This document shows, piece after piece, positions 50,655 to 64,000 of a stretch of DNA of 64,000 nucleotides; the stretch's first letter is position 1, and each line of letters begins with the position of its first letter. The notes beneath the pieces were generated by a model. It was not told where the DNA came from and did not search any database. It saw nothing but the letters and a program-made list of their open reading frames with translations. Source of the stretch: Ricinus communis (Eukaryota; Streptophyta; Magnoliopsida; Malpighiales; Euphorbiaceae); assembly GCF_019578655.1 (NCBI RefSeq), contig NC_063260.1, positions 24,080,888 to 24,144,887 of the forward strand, given 5' to 3'. The position numbers and the translations under genes were made by a program.

Positions 50655-53600
50655 TTAAAGCTGTTGAAGCTCATCGAGATTAGGTCTTGTTGGGTATTCA
50701 AAACCTTTAAGGGCCGGCATGCATTTCAGATCATCTTCTGAATAAGCAGGGATAAGCCAGTACCTCTTGTCTATCCCAAACACCTGACATCGAAAAAGAT
50801 AATCCAGGATTATCAACATTGTATTTCACATGGATTGTCTTAATGCATATTGCAATGCCTAAAATGTAATTTTCATACCAACAGAACATAAGCAGCAGTT
50901 GAACGAACTGCTAACTTAATCCCACAACAGTTTGAAATCTTCAAAGACCCCATAGACAAGAAATACGTTGATGATTTCAAATAAGCTCGCATCAAACAAG
51001 CCACTCTAAATACATCATAGTACTATCAAGGACTATTGTGATAAAGCCAACGGCTCAAAATTGCAATCTTACCAAAGCTCAAAATACAACCATAAACAGT
51101 TATATTTCACGTAAGCTCAAAATCAAGTGAGCAATTAAAGTGATGTTTTTGCACTGAAACATGAATGTGGCTACACAAGGGAAGAAAGAAATTAAACATA
51201 AGAAAATACAACCTGTTCAAAGTTTTTCTTCCGACCAAGATCATAACGCCATTTAGGATCAGTTCTTTTCTCATATGCCTGAAGTGAGACAATTGAGAGA
51301 AAGAATTTTACATGAGATGCCAGTTGAAAGTCTAAATAAAATATGGCCAGAAAGACAAACATACATAGAAAAAGGCATCACCTCAATGGTACTGGTATTG
51401 GCTAGTACTAATGATATGTGCATAATCAGGAAGCCCACAACACTCAATGCAAATGATAAGTTCAATACTGCAGTTAATTGGAAAACAATTACAACAAGAA
51501 GACTATAAAAACAAAATTAACATAAGGCAAGAGTTCTCTTCCCTCACCAAATGTGATAAAAGTGGCTACAAGGATTCCTGGTGTTTCAGTTACTTCTGCA
51601 TCACTGTCAGTAAAAAATGCTACAAAGAGCCGTAATAATGATAAGGTGACAAGAGTTGTCTCAAGAAATGTATAAAACTGCAAGATAAAATAAAATAAGA
51701 CCCTCTCAGTTTCTCCTTTGCATTTATATTTATTAGCAGTTACTTTCAATAAAAGAATGCTTGCAGGGAAGAATTGCACATAAACTAATACGATACACAT
51801 GCCAAGAAACCAAGCAAAATAGTGGTTGTCTAAATCAAAAGATAGACCATTCTCCAAAATCTAAATTATTTATCCCTAAAAGTAAATTAATTGGCCTAAG
51901 GAGCTCGTAAGCAGTACAAGCAACATATCATTGTGCAATATTAAGGAAAATCCTTTACATACACAGGTAAAAGAATGAGAATGGTAAAATTAAGGCACTT
52001 AACTAATTGAAACCTCATTATTAACTCTGAAATGTGTTACGTGTCTACGGAATCTATTCGCTTTATATGCATGCAGATAAGTATTTTCAGCTAAATCGAG
52101 AAAAAGGATCTATGTAGCTAAAACCCAAGCCTTGAGTTTACTTTGAACAGTGCTAAACCTCAAATAATCAAAAGACATAATAAAGAGTATCTAGCTCAAA
52201 ATCATTAAGCGATCATTCTAGCATATGGATTAAAAAAATCAAGGTCTCGATGATAATTAACATACCAAGAAAAGAAGGAAATATTTGTAGTTTAATGCCC
52301 CAACGCAATTGACAACCCAAACACAGTGGTGGTCCATTTTCAATATACATCTCCCACCTAAAACCAATTAACAAAGTAAGCCCCAGTTACTTTAAAAAAA
52401 TGGCACAGCAACAAGTGTTTCCAACAGACCTCCATGTAAATAACTTACAAACAGAACAGTGATGGCATCGAGGTGGTTTAAACTGGTTGCACTTTCGACA
52501 GAATCGCATTCTTTGATCATCTGGCTTACCAAGTATAGTAAACTGATTTAAACCTGAATTTGCATCACCATGTTCTATCCTCATCAATGGATCTGCCTCA
52601 CCTCTCTCCTCATCTATTGAAGGCCGCCAATTTGGTGGGACACCACCAGGATCCGTTAAAACTGTAGCAAAGTAGCTCCACAATAGCATCACCAACTACA
52701 TATCACAGATCAACTAACAGAGTTTTAGTATGATAGACTTACTTCTTTTACCATTACATCTAGGTGGAGAGTTCTCATGTTTTAAAAATACCTTTACCTA
52801 TAGTACCCACTAACTTTTATTGGATGACATAGCATCTACACATTGTCTTCTGATAAAAATACATATATCAGGTGACTTGCCACATGAGTTAGAAATTTAT
52901 TTACATAATATGTTCCTGTGTCATTTTTCTTATCTGCATTTGCTAAACATGGAAGAAAATTTACATTTGCGGAGTTTCATAACACAATTTTCAAAAATAA
53001 TCCAATCAATCAAACAAACTACAATGAAAAACACCTGATAGTACTATTATCCTTTCAGATAAGTCAGCAAGACCTTAAGAATTGAAATTTTATAACAATA
53101 TATACAAAGAAGCTGGTAATGAAGTGTAGCCCGTCATACAGACTGTATTTAATAAAGAAACTGCAGATAAATTTTAGTACAGTTGGCAGAGATAGAGCAA
53201 TTTGAGTAAAACCATAACTATGTTCAGCAACATAAAAAAAAAAAGATAGTATGTAATACTAACATATTTTAGCCTAAAATTTGATTCCAAGACAATCAAG
53301 TAATGTAGTCATATACAATTATGAACCATTGTTATGATGCTGGATTAAAACGTGAACCAGAAATGATATGTTAATGAATATATATTTATTCTTATGGACG
53401 TGTCATTGTCTGCTGAAATGCTAAAATTTTACGTTTTTCTAAAATTGAGTATTAGTTAACATGTCCATAAATTCTTCCCAGATTTCTACTTGCAATATCA
53501 TTCCCCTTACTATGAAAAGATCATGTAATGTCTAAGGTGTATAATATTATGCAGTTCGAAAGCAGAAGTTTTTCTTCTACTATCAAACATATACTTATGA

Positions 53601-54133
53601 TTGTTTGAGTCTATAAGGGAACATTAGGATCAAGCACCGAATAATACTATCTTTGCAACATAAAATAAGTGAAATAACAATAGAAATCCTCGTAAGGATT
53701 CTGAAAAGAAATACCACTCTACCAGCAGCCATCAAGTAACAGAATTAAGCTAGAATCCATATATAAAACAACAGCTAAATCCAAGTACAAGCCTTAAAAC
53801 AAGTTAAAAGAAACCCAAAACATTTTTCATCCGTATTGACAAAAGAAACACGTAAAGGATCATAAAGAAAAGAACTTTAAACAAGAACAAAAAATAAGAC
53901 CTTACCAAATAATGGAACAAAAGCAAGACAATAAAAGAAGTAAACGCATCAAGGCCACCGTGAAAGACAGCTGGACCATAATCAGCTATAACAACAACAT
54001 AATAAGTGACCCCAATTATTCCGATAACCAATACCATCATTATTGAGCCAAGGGCACGCAAAGCAGTGCAAAATTTGAACACGTTCCATGCCATTAATCC
54101 TCCACCTCCACCTCCACCTCCTGATTTTTGCAT
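50655..54133 (-). CDS. DHHC-type protein S-acyltransferase (PAT13/14-like)
   Basis: Seven exons, 54133-53906, 52695-52449, 52357-52266, 51677-51548, 51467-51382, 51278-51213 and 50783-50655, encode 325 residues in one intact frame. The enzyme attaches palmitate to cysteines of target proteins at endomembranes. There are two N-terminal membrane segments (about residues 30-50 and 62-85), then the cysteine-rich domain with [22 protein letters not shown] and the catalytic DHHC at 167-170 followed by VWVVNCVG, and two C-terminal membrane segments. TDPGG (the DPG motif) follows the second segment, and the TTxE-like motif TSTIE follows the fourth. Best recalled relatives are Arabidopsis At3g60800 and At4g22750. 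A poly-Gly run of eight after MQKS is probably a variable feature. Confidence 0.94.
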
Positions 54134-57100
54134 AATTTAGTGAAAATGAACAAAACGATTTGGTTTTGCAATCAAAACATGGAGCTAACAAATGGTTTTA
54201 ATTGGATTTTCGATTTTGTTAGACTTTGAATTGAAAATTCAAGGTGAAGATGATAAAGACTGGAATTTCATTATTTACTGGTAGTGTCATTTCTATTATA
54301 GTTATTTATTAAAACAAGTTTTACCGAAGAAGATGACTGACTAAAACATTCAACGGAGAATGTTGGTTGAGGTATTTGGCCCATTTTCTAGGCCCATGTT
54401 TCATTTTAAATCTAGGTTGTTCAAGAAAAAAAACATTAAAAAAGGCTTTTGATGTTGAAATTTTATGGAAAGATAACAAAATGTTTTGTAATTTTTTATA
54501 AATATTTTCTAAAATTTTTTTAATTCGGTTTTTGTTGTTTTTTTATAAAACAATAAAAAAAAATAATCAGATCGTATTTTAAAAAAAAAATTAAAAATAA
54601 TATTTTTGAAAAAAATATTACATAATAAAAATAATATTTTTTATTAATTTTAAAATACTTTAAAAAGATTCTCAATTTTTATTTTTATTGAGACTTTTCT
54701 AGTAAGATGTAGATAAACTCCATTAAGATGAATATTATTTTGAAGGGAAGAGGACCTTATTTGGTGGGATTTTGATTTCTAACGTTCATAATGGAACACT
54801 CCCAAATGAAACCATATTAAATATTTTTAAGCTTTTAATCTAACTATTTACGTCTGATTGTTTGGAGCCAAGTTGAGTAAGAAATCTTTTTAAGATAAGT
54901 AACAATTAGACATGTTTATTTATAGATAATGTTTTTCCTTTTTATTTTTTAGTTTTTAAGAAAAATAAAAACTTTTCATAATTTATGAAATTTGTAAAAT
55001 ATATTTACTTTATAATAGATTTTTTCTGTTTAGATAATATTTTAAATATAAATAATAAATTTGAAATAAATGAAATAAAAAAAATTATTTTTATTTGAAA
55101 ACAAATGACATTTTATATAAAGAAAAATATAAAAATATATGTTTAATTTGTTTTAAAAAGTTTTTCAAAGTTTAGTTATAATAAGTTTTCTTTTTATTTT
55201 AAAAAAAGCAAAAATAAATATAAAATTTTATTTTCTGTTTTTATTTAATTTTTTATAAATAAACAGAGATTTAGGTGTTTTAATAGATAAATAAATAGAT
55301 GAAAATATTCCATTAAAAAATCACCTTAATTCTCTATTTCGCAAAAGTAAATGAAGATCTTAAAAGTAGAATTTTTTTATTATTTAAATATGGTAAATGA
55401 AGATCTTAAAAGTAATATAATGTGAGGCCAAATAGTAAGATATAGAACCAATAGCTCTGGCTAACATATCAGCTGATTGATACGTAGAGTGTGAACAATT
55501 GACATACAATCTAAATGGTGAATTTTTGTCGAATTGATAGCTCTATGATTTACATAATCTATTAAAACATCCATCCAACTATGAGCTTCTCTAATACCAT
55601 TACTTCAACTGATCATACACAAGAGTTTACAGCAGCTCTAATAAATTAGCACCTACCATCCTGGTTGAGATTTGTACCTCTTAATTATTACATAATGGAT
55701 TTGTGTGGAATAATCCTGGCCCTGGGGCTGGACCTCAAACATTAGAGTCAAATAGACAGGAGGTTTTTATGATCCATGCGAATGCAATGCAAGAAGGACA
55801 AAGTAAGAGTAGGGCTATTACACGTGATCCCTTAGGTCAGCGGCTTCTGCTGTCAAATTAAAGAGAAGAGGACCACTCCTTTCTGAGAAATTCTATATGC
55901 AAAACAATTCTCTCATTTATTAACTTCACATGCATTTGCATCTCTCTCTGTTTGAGTTGCTCTCATTTACATCCACCGCAGGATCCTCCCATCTCTAAAA
56001 TTAATGTTAGTAGTTGTGCATATTACATTTGTCTTAAATGCTGATAACTCCTCTACATCAACTAACCACTTTTTTTCTTTTCTTTTTTGGTCGGATTACG
56101 TCTAATAAATAAGTTGCTTTGCATTTTGATAAAAACTAACTCTTCTGTTATTTTTCTCTGTCCAACATGAACAGCTATTTTTCTCTAGCTGTGTATGTAA
56201 TCAAGAATGCTCAGTTTTTCCGACTTTGTCTTCTTCTTTCGATTCAAAGCTTGTTAACATAAATCATGCTGTAAAAGCACTTATTTCTTTTGTGCATCAG
56301 CAATAAAATCAGTCACTGGTTGATATATATGAAAGGAAAGGACCCATGACTATAAGCTGTAGACGGAATGGTTCCAATACTTTCACACATAGAATATAAT
56401 CAAAGCAAATTCATTTGTCATTTACTCTGGAAAACTGTATCTTTCTGTTTTTCAGACTGCATGCAGCCTGGAAAGAAAGGGTGATCCCCTCCGAATGGAA
56501 TTGTCAATAGGAATTCAATTTTGTCTTACCCACCAGAGCTGACCTCTCTGGCTAAGGAGACTTCATGGCTAAATTCCATTTTGCACCATACTCCAAGAAA
56601 AACAACCTAAATTGACCTATGCTGTTTTTCTGCCTATTTACCATTTCATCAAACTGGGTGGTCCTGTATATATAATACACCCACAAACACGAAACACGTC
56701 CATGCTTTACACTTATCTCAACGCAACAAAGTACATATTTTGAATGAATGAATTTAAACTCCGCTTTAATGCATTCAATTACTAATATGGGTATAATACA
56801 GGCTCTACCTTTCACCGATTCAATGGTTGCAATTTCACATCAAACATTTTCTAGTGTTCATAACTCCACTTCATATATATAATTAAACCATGCTTAATTG
56901 TTAATTAGGATCTGTAAATTAATTGCGATTTGAAAGCCCAGCTTAAGTTGTCAGAGTTTGGTAGCATATCACTTTATAATTTAATGCTCCTTAATTATTG
57001 GACGCTTTTCTTCAACTAAAAACAGCACCCCTATACTCCAAACAATATGTTTCAGAATTATCTATTACACATTTGACATTGGAATAGAAATAGCTTCTAT

Positions 57101-57597
57101 TTCTAGCATGAAAAATTTTACATGTTGTAACATGTAGAAGTTTTTATTGAACTAATTATCTCAAATCTTCTCATAAACAACTAAATTAATTAATTGTATT
57201 GCATAAAAGAAAAGAAAAGGACATTGCAGATTTGTATTTTCTATAACAACTATAAATTAAATGGCCATGAAATATCTAACCACTTGATGTACTGTTCTGA
57301 ATTCAGTATCACAGAGAGCAGCAGTAACACTTAAATGTCTGCCTGTGATTCACCACCATGATTACAAGACGACGAACATCGAACATAAGAAAGGGAAAGA
57401 AAACGAAAAGAGACTGAAACACTGGACACAATTCAATATCTCAAACAAATATATATTTTTAGAAAACATAATAATAATAAGAAAAGATTAAAAAGAATAG
57501 ATCTTTCATATATAATCTCAAAGATAAGTGCCAAATTGCACATCTAGTTCAAACGAAAAGAATATACCCCTTCCACAAATGAGATAAGTTCGTTAGC
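54134..57597. other. Intergenic region upstream of the PAT and IRKI-like genes
   Basis: 54134-54400 should carry the PAT promoter and leader. 54400-55400 is very AT-rich and empty. 55400-57597 is mixed sequence without a gene I can support; an ATG-less open stretch at about 55690-55860 has no recognisable family. The final few hundred bases should contain the IRKI-like promoter. Confidence 0.5.
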
Positions 57598-59129
57598 ATG
57601 GCCTCTTCTTCTTCTTCTCCTCCTTCTCTACTTGCCTCTCCTCATTTTACTCCTGTAAGTAAACACTTGTTTGTTTCCTGAGGAAAATAAAAAAGAAAAG
57701 CTTTGATGTTTGTATGTGTGTTTTCAAGACTCCTGCTAAATCGTCTATTCTTGTATTTTTGTTTTCTTGATGGCAGATTCAAGAATGCGAAGAACGAGAA
57801 CAAGAAGATGAAGAGAGAAACCAAAATATGGCAACAACACCGAAACCGACACCAAGTAGTTCTGTGGATAAAAGAGAGACTCCAAAGCACCAGCCAACAC
57901 CTCTCCATGTCAAAAACGGCAAAACCAACTTCAAGAAACGGCATGATAACTGCAGTGGAGAAGAAGAAGATGGTTCTGTTTCTTGTAACAAGTGTCGTCC
58001 ACACTCCAGAGAGAAAATCTCTGTTGTTCCTTTGGATACTAATGGCCTAAACAAGAACTCTTCTTTTATCGCCAGTCCTAATGGACTCTTTAAATCTCTC
58101 TTCTCCTCTTTAACGAGAAAGAGTCCAAAATCTATAGATGTATCAACTTCAAGAGATGAACAATGGAAGATTGCCATAGCTGAGCTATCACATAAGTTGA
58201 TTCAAGCAACAAGGAAGAGAGATGAAGCAATTCTTGAAGCTTCAAGGTTGAAGTACTCTATGTCAGAACTTGAAAAGAAGCTTAATAAGCTTGAAGTTTA
58301 CTGTCATAATTTGAAGTCAGGACTTGATGAGTGTAGCAGCAATTCACCGTACCGGAATGGGAAAGGTTTAACTATCTATCAACGAAATAGTGTTAATGAA
58401 AAGGTGATAGAGCTATTTTTGGTTTCAGTTTCTGAAGCAAGATCTTCAGTTAGGCTATTGAGCAGGTCACTTACTATGCAACTAAGGCATATGGGAGGCA
58501 GAGTTTTTGAGAGAATATCTGTTCTGCTTCAACCTTATGATGTAAAGATTTCATCCTCTAAGAACCCTAAAAGTATTCTTTTTTATCTTGAAGCCTTATT
58601 GAATAAAACTTTCTTTGAAGATTTTGAATCTGTTGGGTTCCAGAAAAGTTCTATAAATTCGATATTGAACCCAATTGATAGATGTGAAGCAAACTATGCA
58701 TCTTTTAATGTGCTAAAAGAGTTGACATGGGAGGAGGTTTTGAGTAAGGGGACAAGGCATTTCAGTGAAGAGTTTAGTAAGTTCTGCGACAGAAAAATGA
58801 ATGAGATTGTGGCTATGTTGGGATGGAATAGAGCATGGCCTGAGCCACTTCTGCAAGCTTTTTTTGGTGCTTCTAGAAATGTATGGTTGGTTCATCTTTT
58901 AGCTAATTCAGTGCATCCTGGTTTGCCAATCTTTAGGGTGGATAAGTGGGTTAGGTTTGACTCAGTTTACATGGAAGATATGGGTGGAGACAGAGCTAAA
59001 AAGTTGGTCCCAACCATAGTCCGGATCATGGTTGCACCTGGGTTCTATGTTTATGGCAATGTGGTCAAGTGCAAGGTGCTTTGCAGGTACTATAATCATA
59101 ATATTAATGTTAGTGATGAAAGGATTTGA
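57598..59129 (+). CDS. IRKI: IRK-interacting protein-like (GIL1/IRKI family, DUF641)
   Basis: Exon 1 (57598-57654) and exon 2 (57777-59129) join over a 122-bp GT-AG intron to give 469 residues. The N-terminus is Ser/Pro-rich and low in complexity, followed by a basic, charged linker. A coiled-coil segment (about residues 145-190, AELSHKLIQATRKRDEAILE) opens the DUF641/GIL1 region, and the C-terminal half carries conserved plant motifs (VSEARSSVRLLSRSL, WVRFDSVYMEDM, VRIMVAPGFYVYGNVVKCKVLCRYY). The closest recalled protein is Arabidopsis IRKI (At5g12900), a partner of the receptor kinase IRK; GIL1 acts in light-dependent gravitropism. The frame is intact. The choice of the upstream ATG depends on the proposed intron; an ATG at 57828 would give a 433-residue form. 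Confidence 0.85.
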
Positions 59130-62100
59130 CTATTTCTCCTTAATGTTTCAGTTTTTGTTCAAATCTTCAAATCTGTTGAATGAATACTTTTGTAACACTT
59201 TTTGCCTGTTATTATATTATATGAAATTGAATTGTCAATTTTAGTGATCAGGATATGCATCTTGGAGTACTGAAATGGCCAATTGGGGATTTTTGGGTCA
59301 AAGTAAGAAATTGGCATTTTCTGGTTATTTTGTTTTATTCTTGTTTGGTCAATTTTTATCGTCATATTTGCTCAAAATGCTTCTTGGGAATTACATTTTT
59401 TGTTAAACCAGATAGTTAAGTGTTTGCAATGAGTCCTAATTCCTAACTCTGTGGATGAAAAAAAAAAAAAAAGAAAAAGAAAACACCCATGTGGATGAGA
59501 TGCTTGTCTTGTGACCATTTTTTGGATTTTCTATATTTCTATCCCAAGTTGTGGAAGTCCATCCATAAGTGGGCATCCTGCCAATTCAAAACCTGAAGGT
59601 CTGGCTAAAATATCCAGCTCATTTCTTATATCTCATATTCATTGTTTTAAGTTGCTTTGTCAAGAACTTGCCAAATGATCCTCTGTTTTTCCATTTATCT
59701 TTTCTCTTTAGGAGTTCAATTTTTGGGGTTTCTGATTTGAGTTCAAACTTCATGTCTTAAGTCGCATAATATTTCCTTTTTCTTTGTATGAGTATTTGGG
59801 GAAGGGATTATAGTTGAAACTTAGCCTCATGTATTAGCTATATATAAACATTTTTCATGCATATCATTTGATGCTCATTGGCTTTTATTATGTTTATAAC
59901 AAGTTAATGAACAGTTTTAAAACAAATTCTTGATTGATATTTTGCTTCTGAAAGCGTTCCAAGTTAATGCAGGTGGAACCATATTTACTGCCAAGAATTT
60001 TTGGTGTCAGAGCAAATACTGATTATGGCTTTGAATTTCAGAGAATACTATAATTTAGATTTAACATTGCATATTAGCTAGTACCTTCCTGTATCAGGGG
60101 AGAGGCAGTTGTTGGAAAAGGGCATCAGATTTGGAAGCTTTATTATGGAAAAACATGCAAGTACTGTAGTTAAGTAGCGGCTGGCCTTCCTAATCTGTCT
60201 GTGATTTGGTTGCTTTTATGTGGATGTGGATAAGGGATTGTTGATGTTCATTTGTCTCAACTCTCAAAAGCTTTTCAATAGAGCCATGATGGCCAATGAT
60301 TTTTGCAGAGACAATGCCTCATGTAGCTAGGAGCCATAATTTAAAACTGGACAAAGGAGGCACCCGGTAAAGCCAGATTTCACATCCATGTTGTGCATTA
60401 ATCCAGTACCTCAACTAACTAACCAACTAACTAACTGTTTGTTGTGTGTTGGCAGGTAGTAATATTTTCTGATTAATTCAAGTAAGGAATCAAAATATTG
60501 TCTCTTTGTTTTTCTTTTTCTCTTTTTAATATTATCGAGAGAAATTTATAAAAATTAAAAGCGCAAGCATCTCTCTGATTTATCATTTTAGGTTTAATTC
60601 TTGTGACTTCTGTATATAAATAATCCTTAAACTTAAATTCACATATCCGTCTTTAAATTTGTGACAAATGATGAATCAATGTATGTATTTATAAACAAAA
60701 ATTAACAGAAATAACAACATCAGAAGTTTTTATTTTTATTCTTCTTCTTTTTCTTTTTAAACTTTTGAGAAGAAAAGGTTAATTAATAAACAGTGTACCT
60801 TTTTATTTGGAGAAGAATTAACAATCTACTTAGAAATTAGAATCACAAATCCTTTGTGAACATTTGGATTTTGAATTATGGCTTTCATGGGCCATAACCG
60901 GTATGTCGATTGGGCCTGCCTTGCTTAAGGTGATTGGAACGTTAACACACGTTTCCCTCTTGGATGATTCCTCTACATGGCTTCGGCCATTACCAAAACC
61001 AAAAAATTAGACTTGGTAATGCCACAGAGTCTAAATAGGTGCATACTTAATTCCGCTGGTGCACCAGTTTCTATCAATTTTAAATTTTTATTTCTATCTT
61101 TTATAATTTTTTCAACTCACTCTTGTCCATTTAATTTTTTTAAAAAATTAAATTTTATAAAACAGCTAAGAAATTTAAAATTGAAGATTACAAAGAGAAA
61201 AAAAAAATGCCAAACTGGAGAATTGGGTGCACCGTAGCAAACATTTTGATTTGGTCTAATTTATGGTTAGATTCTTCTTCTCTGCATCATCCAATCAAAT
61301 CCTAAATAATGAAAGAATGTAGAAGAATTCGTAAAATTCAATCAAGGTAGTGGTCAATGCAAATTGAAATTTCCAAAGCGGTATCCTTAAATTAATTAGG
61401 AAGATGAAATAAAAAAAACTGTGGCCAGGGTTCAATTTCAAATCTTAATGGGACATCTAAAACTCGAATTATGCCACTCAAAACTTTGGCAATCTTGTTC
61501 CATGCTCGTTTCCAAGCCCCAAAACGGCATTCCTCCCCTTTGAATATAGTTGCAACGTGAAAGTTCCTTTTCTGAATCTCGTTGGCAAATCCTCTCTCAA
61601 CTCTTTTAATCTCAATTATATTAAAGTTCTTGCTAATGGATTTCTAATTATTTGAGTTTTTAATTCAACTCTTTTATTAGTTTTTAATTTAGATTCGCAT
61701 ATATATATATATATAAACATCTTAAATATAGTAAAATTTCTCTATAATCATATATTTAGGACCAAATAAAATTTATAACTACGAGGAGATTATTGCTTAA
61801 TGAAAGTTTGATTATTAAAATTTTTCTTTGGACTTGATATTTAATTTTAGAAATAAAATATATTAACATACTGTAATATTATACAAATAAAATTGATGAG
61901 ACAAAATAATACTACAATAAAATAAAATATAGCACGACATATATCTTTTGAAATTATATATACAAATATTATTATATAGAAAAATATTTTTTCAAAATAA
62001 GATTTAAAAAAATTTATAACTTATAAAAATAGAGAGTTTATTTCTATTTCTAATCGATCTAGATTATGACTATAATTATTTTACTATTGTATAAAAATTA

Positions 62101-63719
62101 TTTATATATAAAATATCACCGTACAAATTTAATCATATTATTAAATCTTTTAGATTTAGTTACCTTATTATACTTAGCTGCGTATTATATTAAACTGTCA
62201 AATAATAAAGAAAATATAAATATTTATTCAATATAAATATTTATTCAATATAAATATTTTATATCCCATTTAACGATTTTGTGTAATATATTGAAAGTAG
62301 GAAAAAAGAAATTCCAAACGAATAAATGGAATAGAATACGAGGAGCTTCGTTTCAAAAGGCAGACTTTTCCTTGGAAGGAAATGGGTTGGCGAAACCTAC
62401 AAGAATTTCAAAACAGGGATGCTTCTACCTACGAAAGCCTCCCTTTCGTGGAAGGTCATAATCCTTTATAATTATGTCAACGCAACAACAGATAACCAAC
62501 AAAATAGACTTTTCCTTTTTATTTTCTTTTGAGATTCATACCATATAATAAAATAATAATTTAAGTAATTCAGTCATTGTCTTCTTGAAAATGGACCAAA
62601 TCATCCTCATCTTTTTATGTCAATTTAAGGTATATAATCTAACTAACTCATTACGCAATAGTTTCATTAGTATGTTCATGCACATTAAGACGTCAATTTG
62701 AATTTAAATATCACTTAAAGAATTTAGCACATTTTACATCTTGGCTTGGGTTTCTGTACTATATTATTTTAGTTTACCATACTTAAATCAAATATTTAGT
62801 AAAAGGCAGAATACCCATCACTTCAAATAAAATAAAATTATTTAAAATATAATTTAAATTGTTTATTTATATGCCTTAATCTTAAAAGAGTGTTTTAAAT
62901 TGTTGCAAGTTTTTTCTTCAGAAAAGAATTGGTGAAAGTTAATAGTTGATAAAAAAAAAAAGGGAAAATCAAAATATCGGATCATTTGAAAATGTTATGG
63001 ACAAAATGTTTACTGTGCTAAACCTCATAGATTTTGTTGTTTTCTCTTAAAATTGACGAAAAATACTTATAAATAATTGTATAATAAATATATATTAAAT
63101 ATTTTAATTTTAAAACAGATATTTTAATTGTATTAATTACTAACGAATTTTAATTCTAAAAATGCATAGTAATTAATTAAAATACTTCAAACATTCTCAA
63201 TCATTTTTATTTATTAAAATGCAATAAATAATTCTGAAATATTAAAATTTTATTAAACATTTTTCATAAACTTATTTTATGTTATTATTTATATGGAAAT
63301 AACGGATGCTGGTCAAACCACTGGCAGCGTTTGAAAAGAAAAAAAGAAAAGCTAAAGAGTAACAGACTCCCGCCCGGTCCAGTCTGCATACTCCTGTCCT
63401 AAATTCTGAGGCGAAACGCGGAATAGAAATTAGCCGGTTTAATTAGTTAGGCTACACAGATGTCAACAGGTCACCACCTATAAAAGACTTTTCAAAATAA
63501 TGATAAAAAATCCTCAATTATATAAATTATTATGCCCGATAATTAACTTGTAATTAAGAACAGTTCGTCTTTTATCTTCGAAATCCATTTTCACTTTTTT
63601 CTTTTTGATCTCCTCCTCTGTACTTTATCTCTCTAAACTTTCTTCTTTCTCTCCCTCTTATCTATCTATCTATCACTAACGGCAGCGATCTATTTGCAAA
63701 TTTGGATCCATCAGAAAAC
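59130..63719. other. Intergenic region between the IRKI-like and SEC1-like genes
   Basis: 59130 to about 59260 is probably IRKI 3' UTR. The rest is AT-rich with no supported gene or transposon. Small features are an A-run at about 59459-59475, a short (AT)n at about 61700-61715, a 20-bp tandem repeat at 62213-62262 (units of TATAAATATTTATTCAATA), and a CTAT microsatellite at about 63660-63674 in the likely leader of the next gene. Confidence 0.5.
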
Positions 63720-63792
63720 ATGTCTTTCTCAGATTCTGACGCGTCATCTTCTGGTGGCGACTACAAGAATTTTAGACAAATCAGCCGTGAAC
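63720..63792 (+). CDS. First exon of a SEC1/KEULE-like SM-family gene (cut by the window edge)
   Basis: ATG at 63720 opens MSFSDSDASSSGGDYKNFRQ followed by ISRE, which matches the N-terminus of plant SEC1-family proteins such as KEULE. The exon ends at 63792 in CGTGAAC followed by GTTAGC, leaving one base of the next codon, as expected before the conserved RLLYEML of this family. SM proteins bind syntaxins and control vesicle fusion, KEULE at the cell plate. Only 24 residues are present, so the assignment rests on a short match. Confidence 0.7.
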
Positions 63793-64000
63793 GTTAGCTC
63801 TCTTTTTCCCTTTGTTATAATTTCAATTGCAAGTACAAAAGCTATTTTCTATGATCCATTTGTAACTCTTTTACCTGCTTCTAAACCACTCTTGTTCCAC
63901 TTGATGTTATTATTTGGTCTTTTTTTACTAGTCGATTTTTTTTCTAAATTGAGATACGTGTAATTAGTTAGTTACGAGTTCAACAATAGCTAAATGCAAA

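Noticed and set aside
55690..55860. ATG-less open stretch of about 57 codons
   Set aside because: Reads without stops but has no start, splice context or family resemblance I can name.

Overview
This window is nuclear DNA of a flowering plant, very probably a eudicot. It is AT-rich, its genes are split by many short GT-AG introns, and it holds Ty1/copia- and Ty3/gypsy-type retrotransposons, SSRs, and proteins whose closest recalled relatives are Arabidopsis genes. Protein style and base composition would fit Euphorbiaceae/Malpighiales, but that is a weak inference. No bacterial, phage or CRISPR-like system is present.

Layout. 1-7.1 kb is a transposon pile-up: a dispersed AT-rich repeat, a captured exon of the MLF-like gene at 27-29 kb, a decayed Copia element with one LTR, and a second repeat copy abutting the 5'-truncated kinase domain of an LRR-receptor-kinase-like gene (7.1-8.0 kb). 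10.0-12.2 kb (minus) is a complete IBA57 gene (mitochondrial Fe-S assembly). 13-16.9 kb is AT-rich and empty. 16.9-17.6 kb (plus) is a DUF1442 gene. 18.5-20.1 kb (minus) is an intact ICT1/ArfB-type GGQ peptidyl-tRNA hydrolase gene.

19.9-34.2 kb holds the most striking structure: two nearly identical arms of about 3.8-4.0 kb in inverted orientation, each with a DRE2/anamorsin gene (cytosolic Fe-S assembly), a piece of ICT1, a truncated tRNA-Arg and a copied ICT1 exon. Between them lies the intact MLF-like gene (minus). The two DRE2 copies have complementary lesions: the left has an open frame but no start exon, the right has its start exon but a one-base insertion that stops translation. The left arm looks like an inverted copy of the MLF-DRE2-ICT1 locus with a 3.25-kb deletion joined at TTAAG.

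34.6-43.4 kb is another copy of the dispersed repeat, split by a 7.1-kb gypsy-type LTR element (minus) with a perfect 5-bp target duplication. That element has gag and protease but no visible reverse transcriptase or integrase. 44.6-49.9 kb (plus) is a complete 736-codon CULLIN-1 gene. Convergent to it, 50.7-54.1 kb (minus) is a DHHC palmitoyltransferase gene. 57.6-59.1 kb (plus) is an IRK-interacting-protein (GIL1/IRKI, DUF641) gene. At 63.7 kb the first exon of a SEC1/KEULE-like gene begins and runs out of the window.

Exon boundaries were deduced by hand from splice consensus, reading-frame continuity and recalled family sequences; every multi-exon CDS given as intact closes in frame. Function assignments are by recognised motifs and family resemblance. 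The main caution is that the inverted arms could be an assembly or haplotype artefact, which only read-level data can settle.
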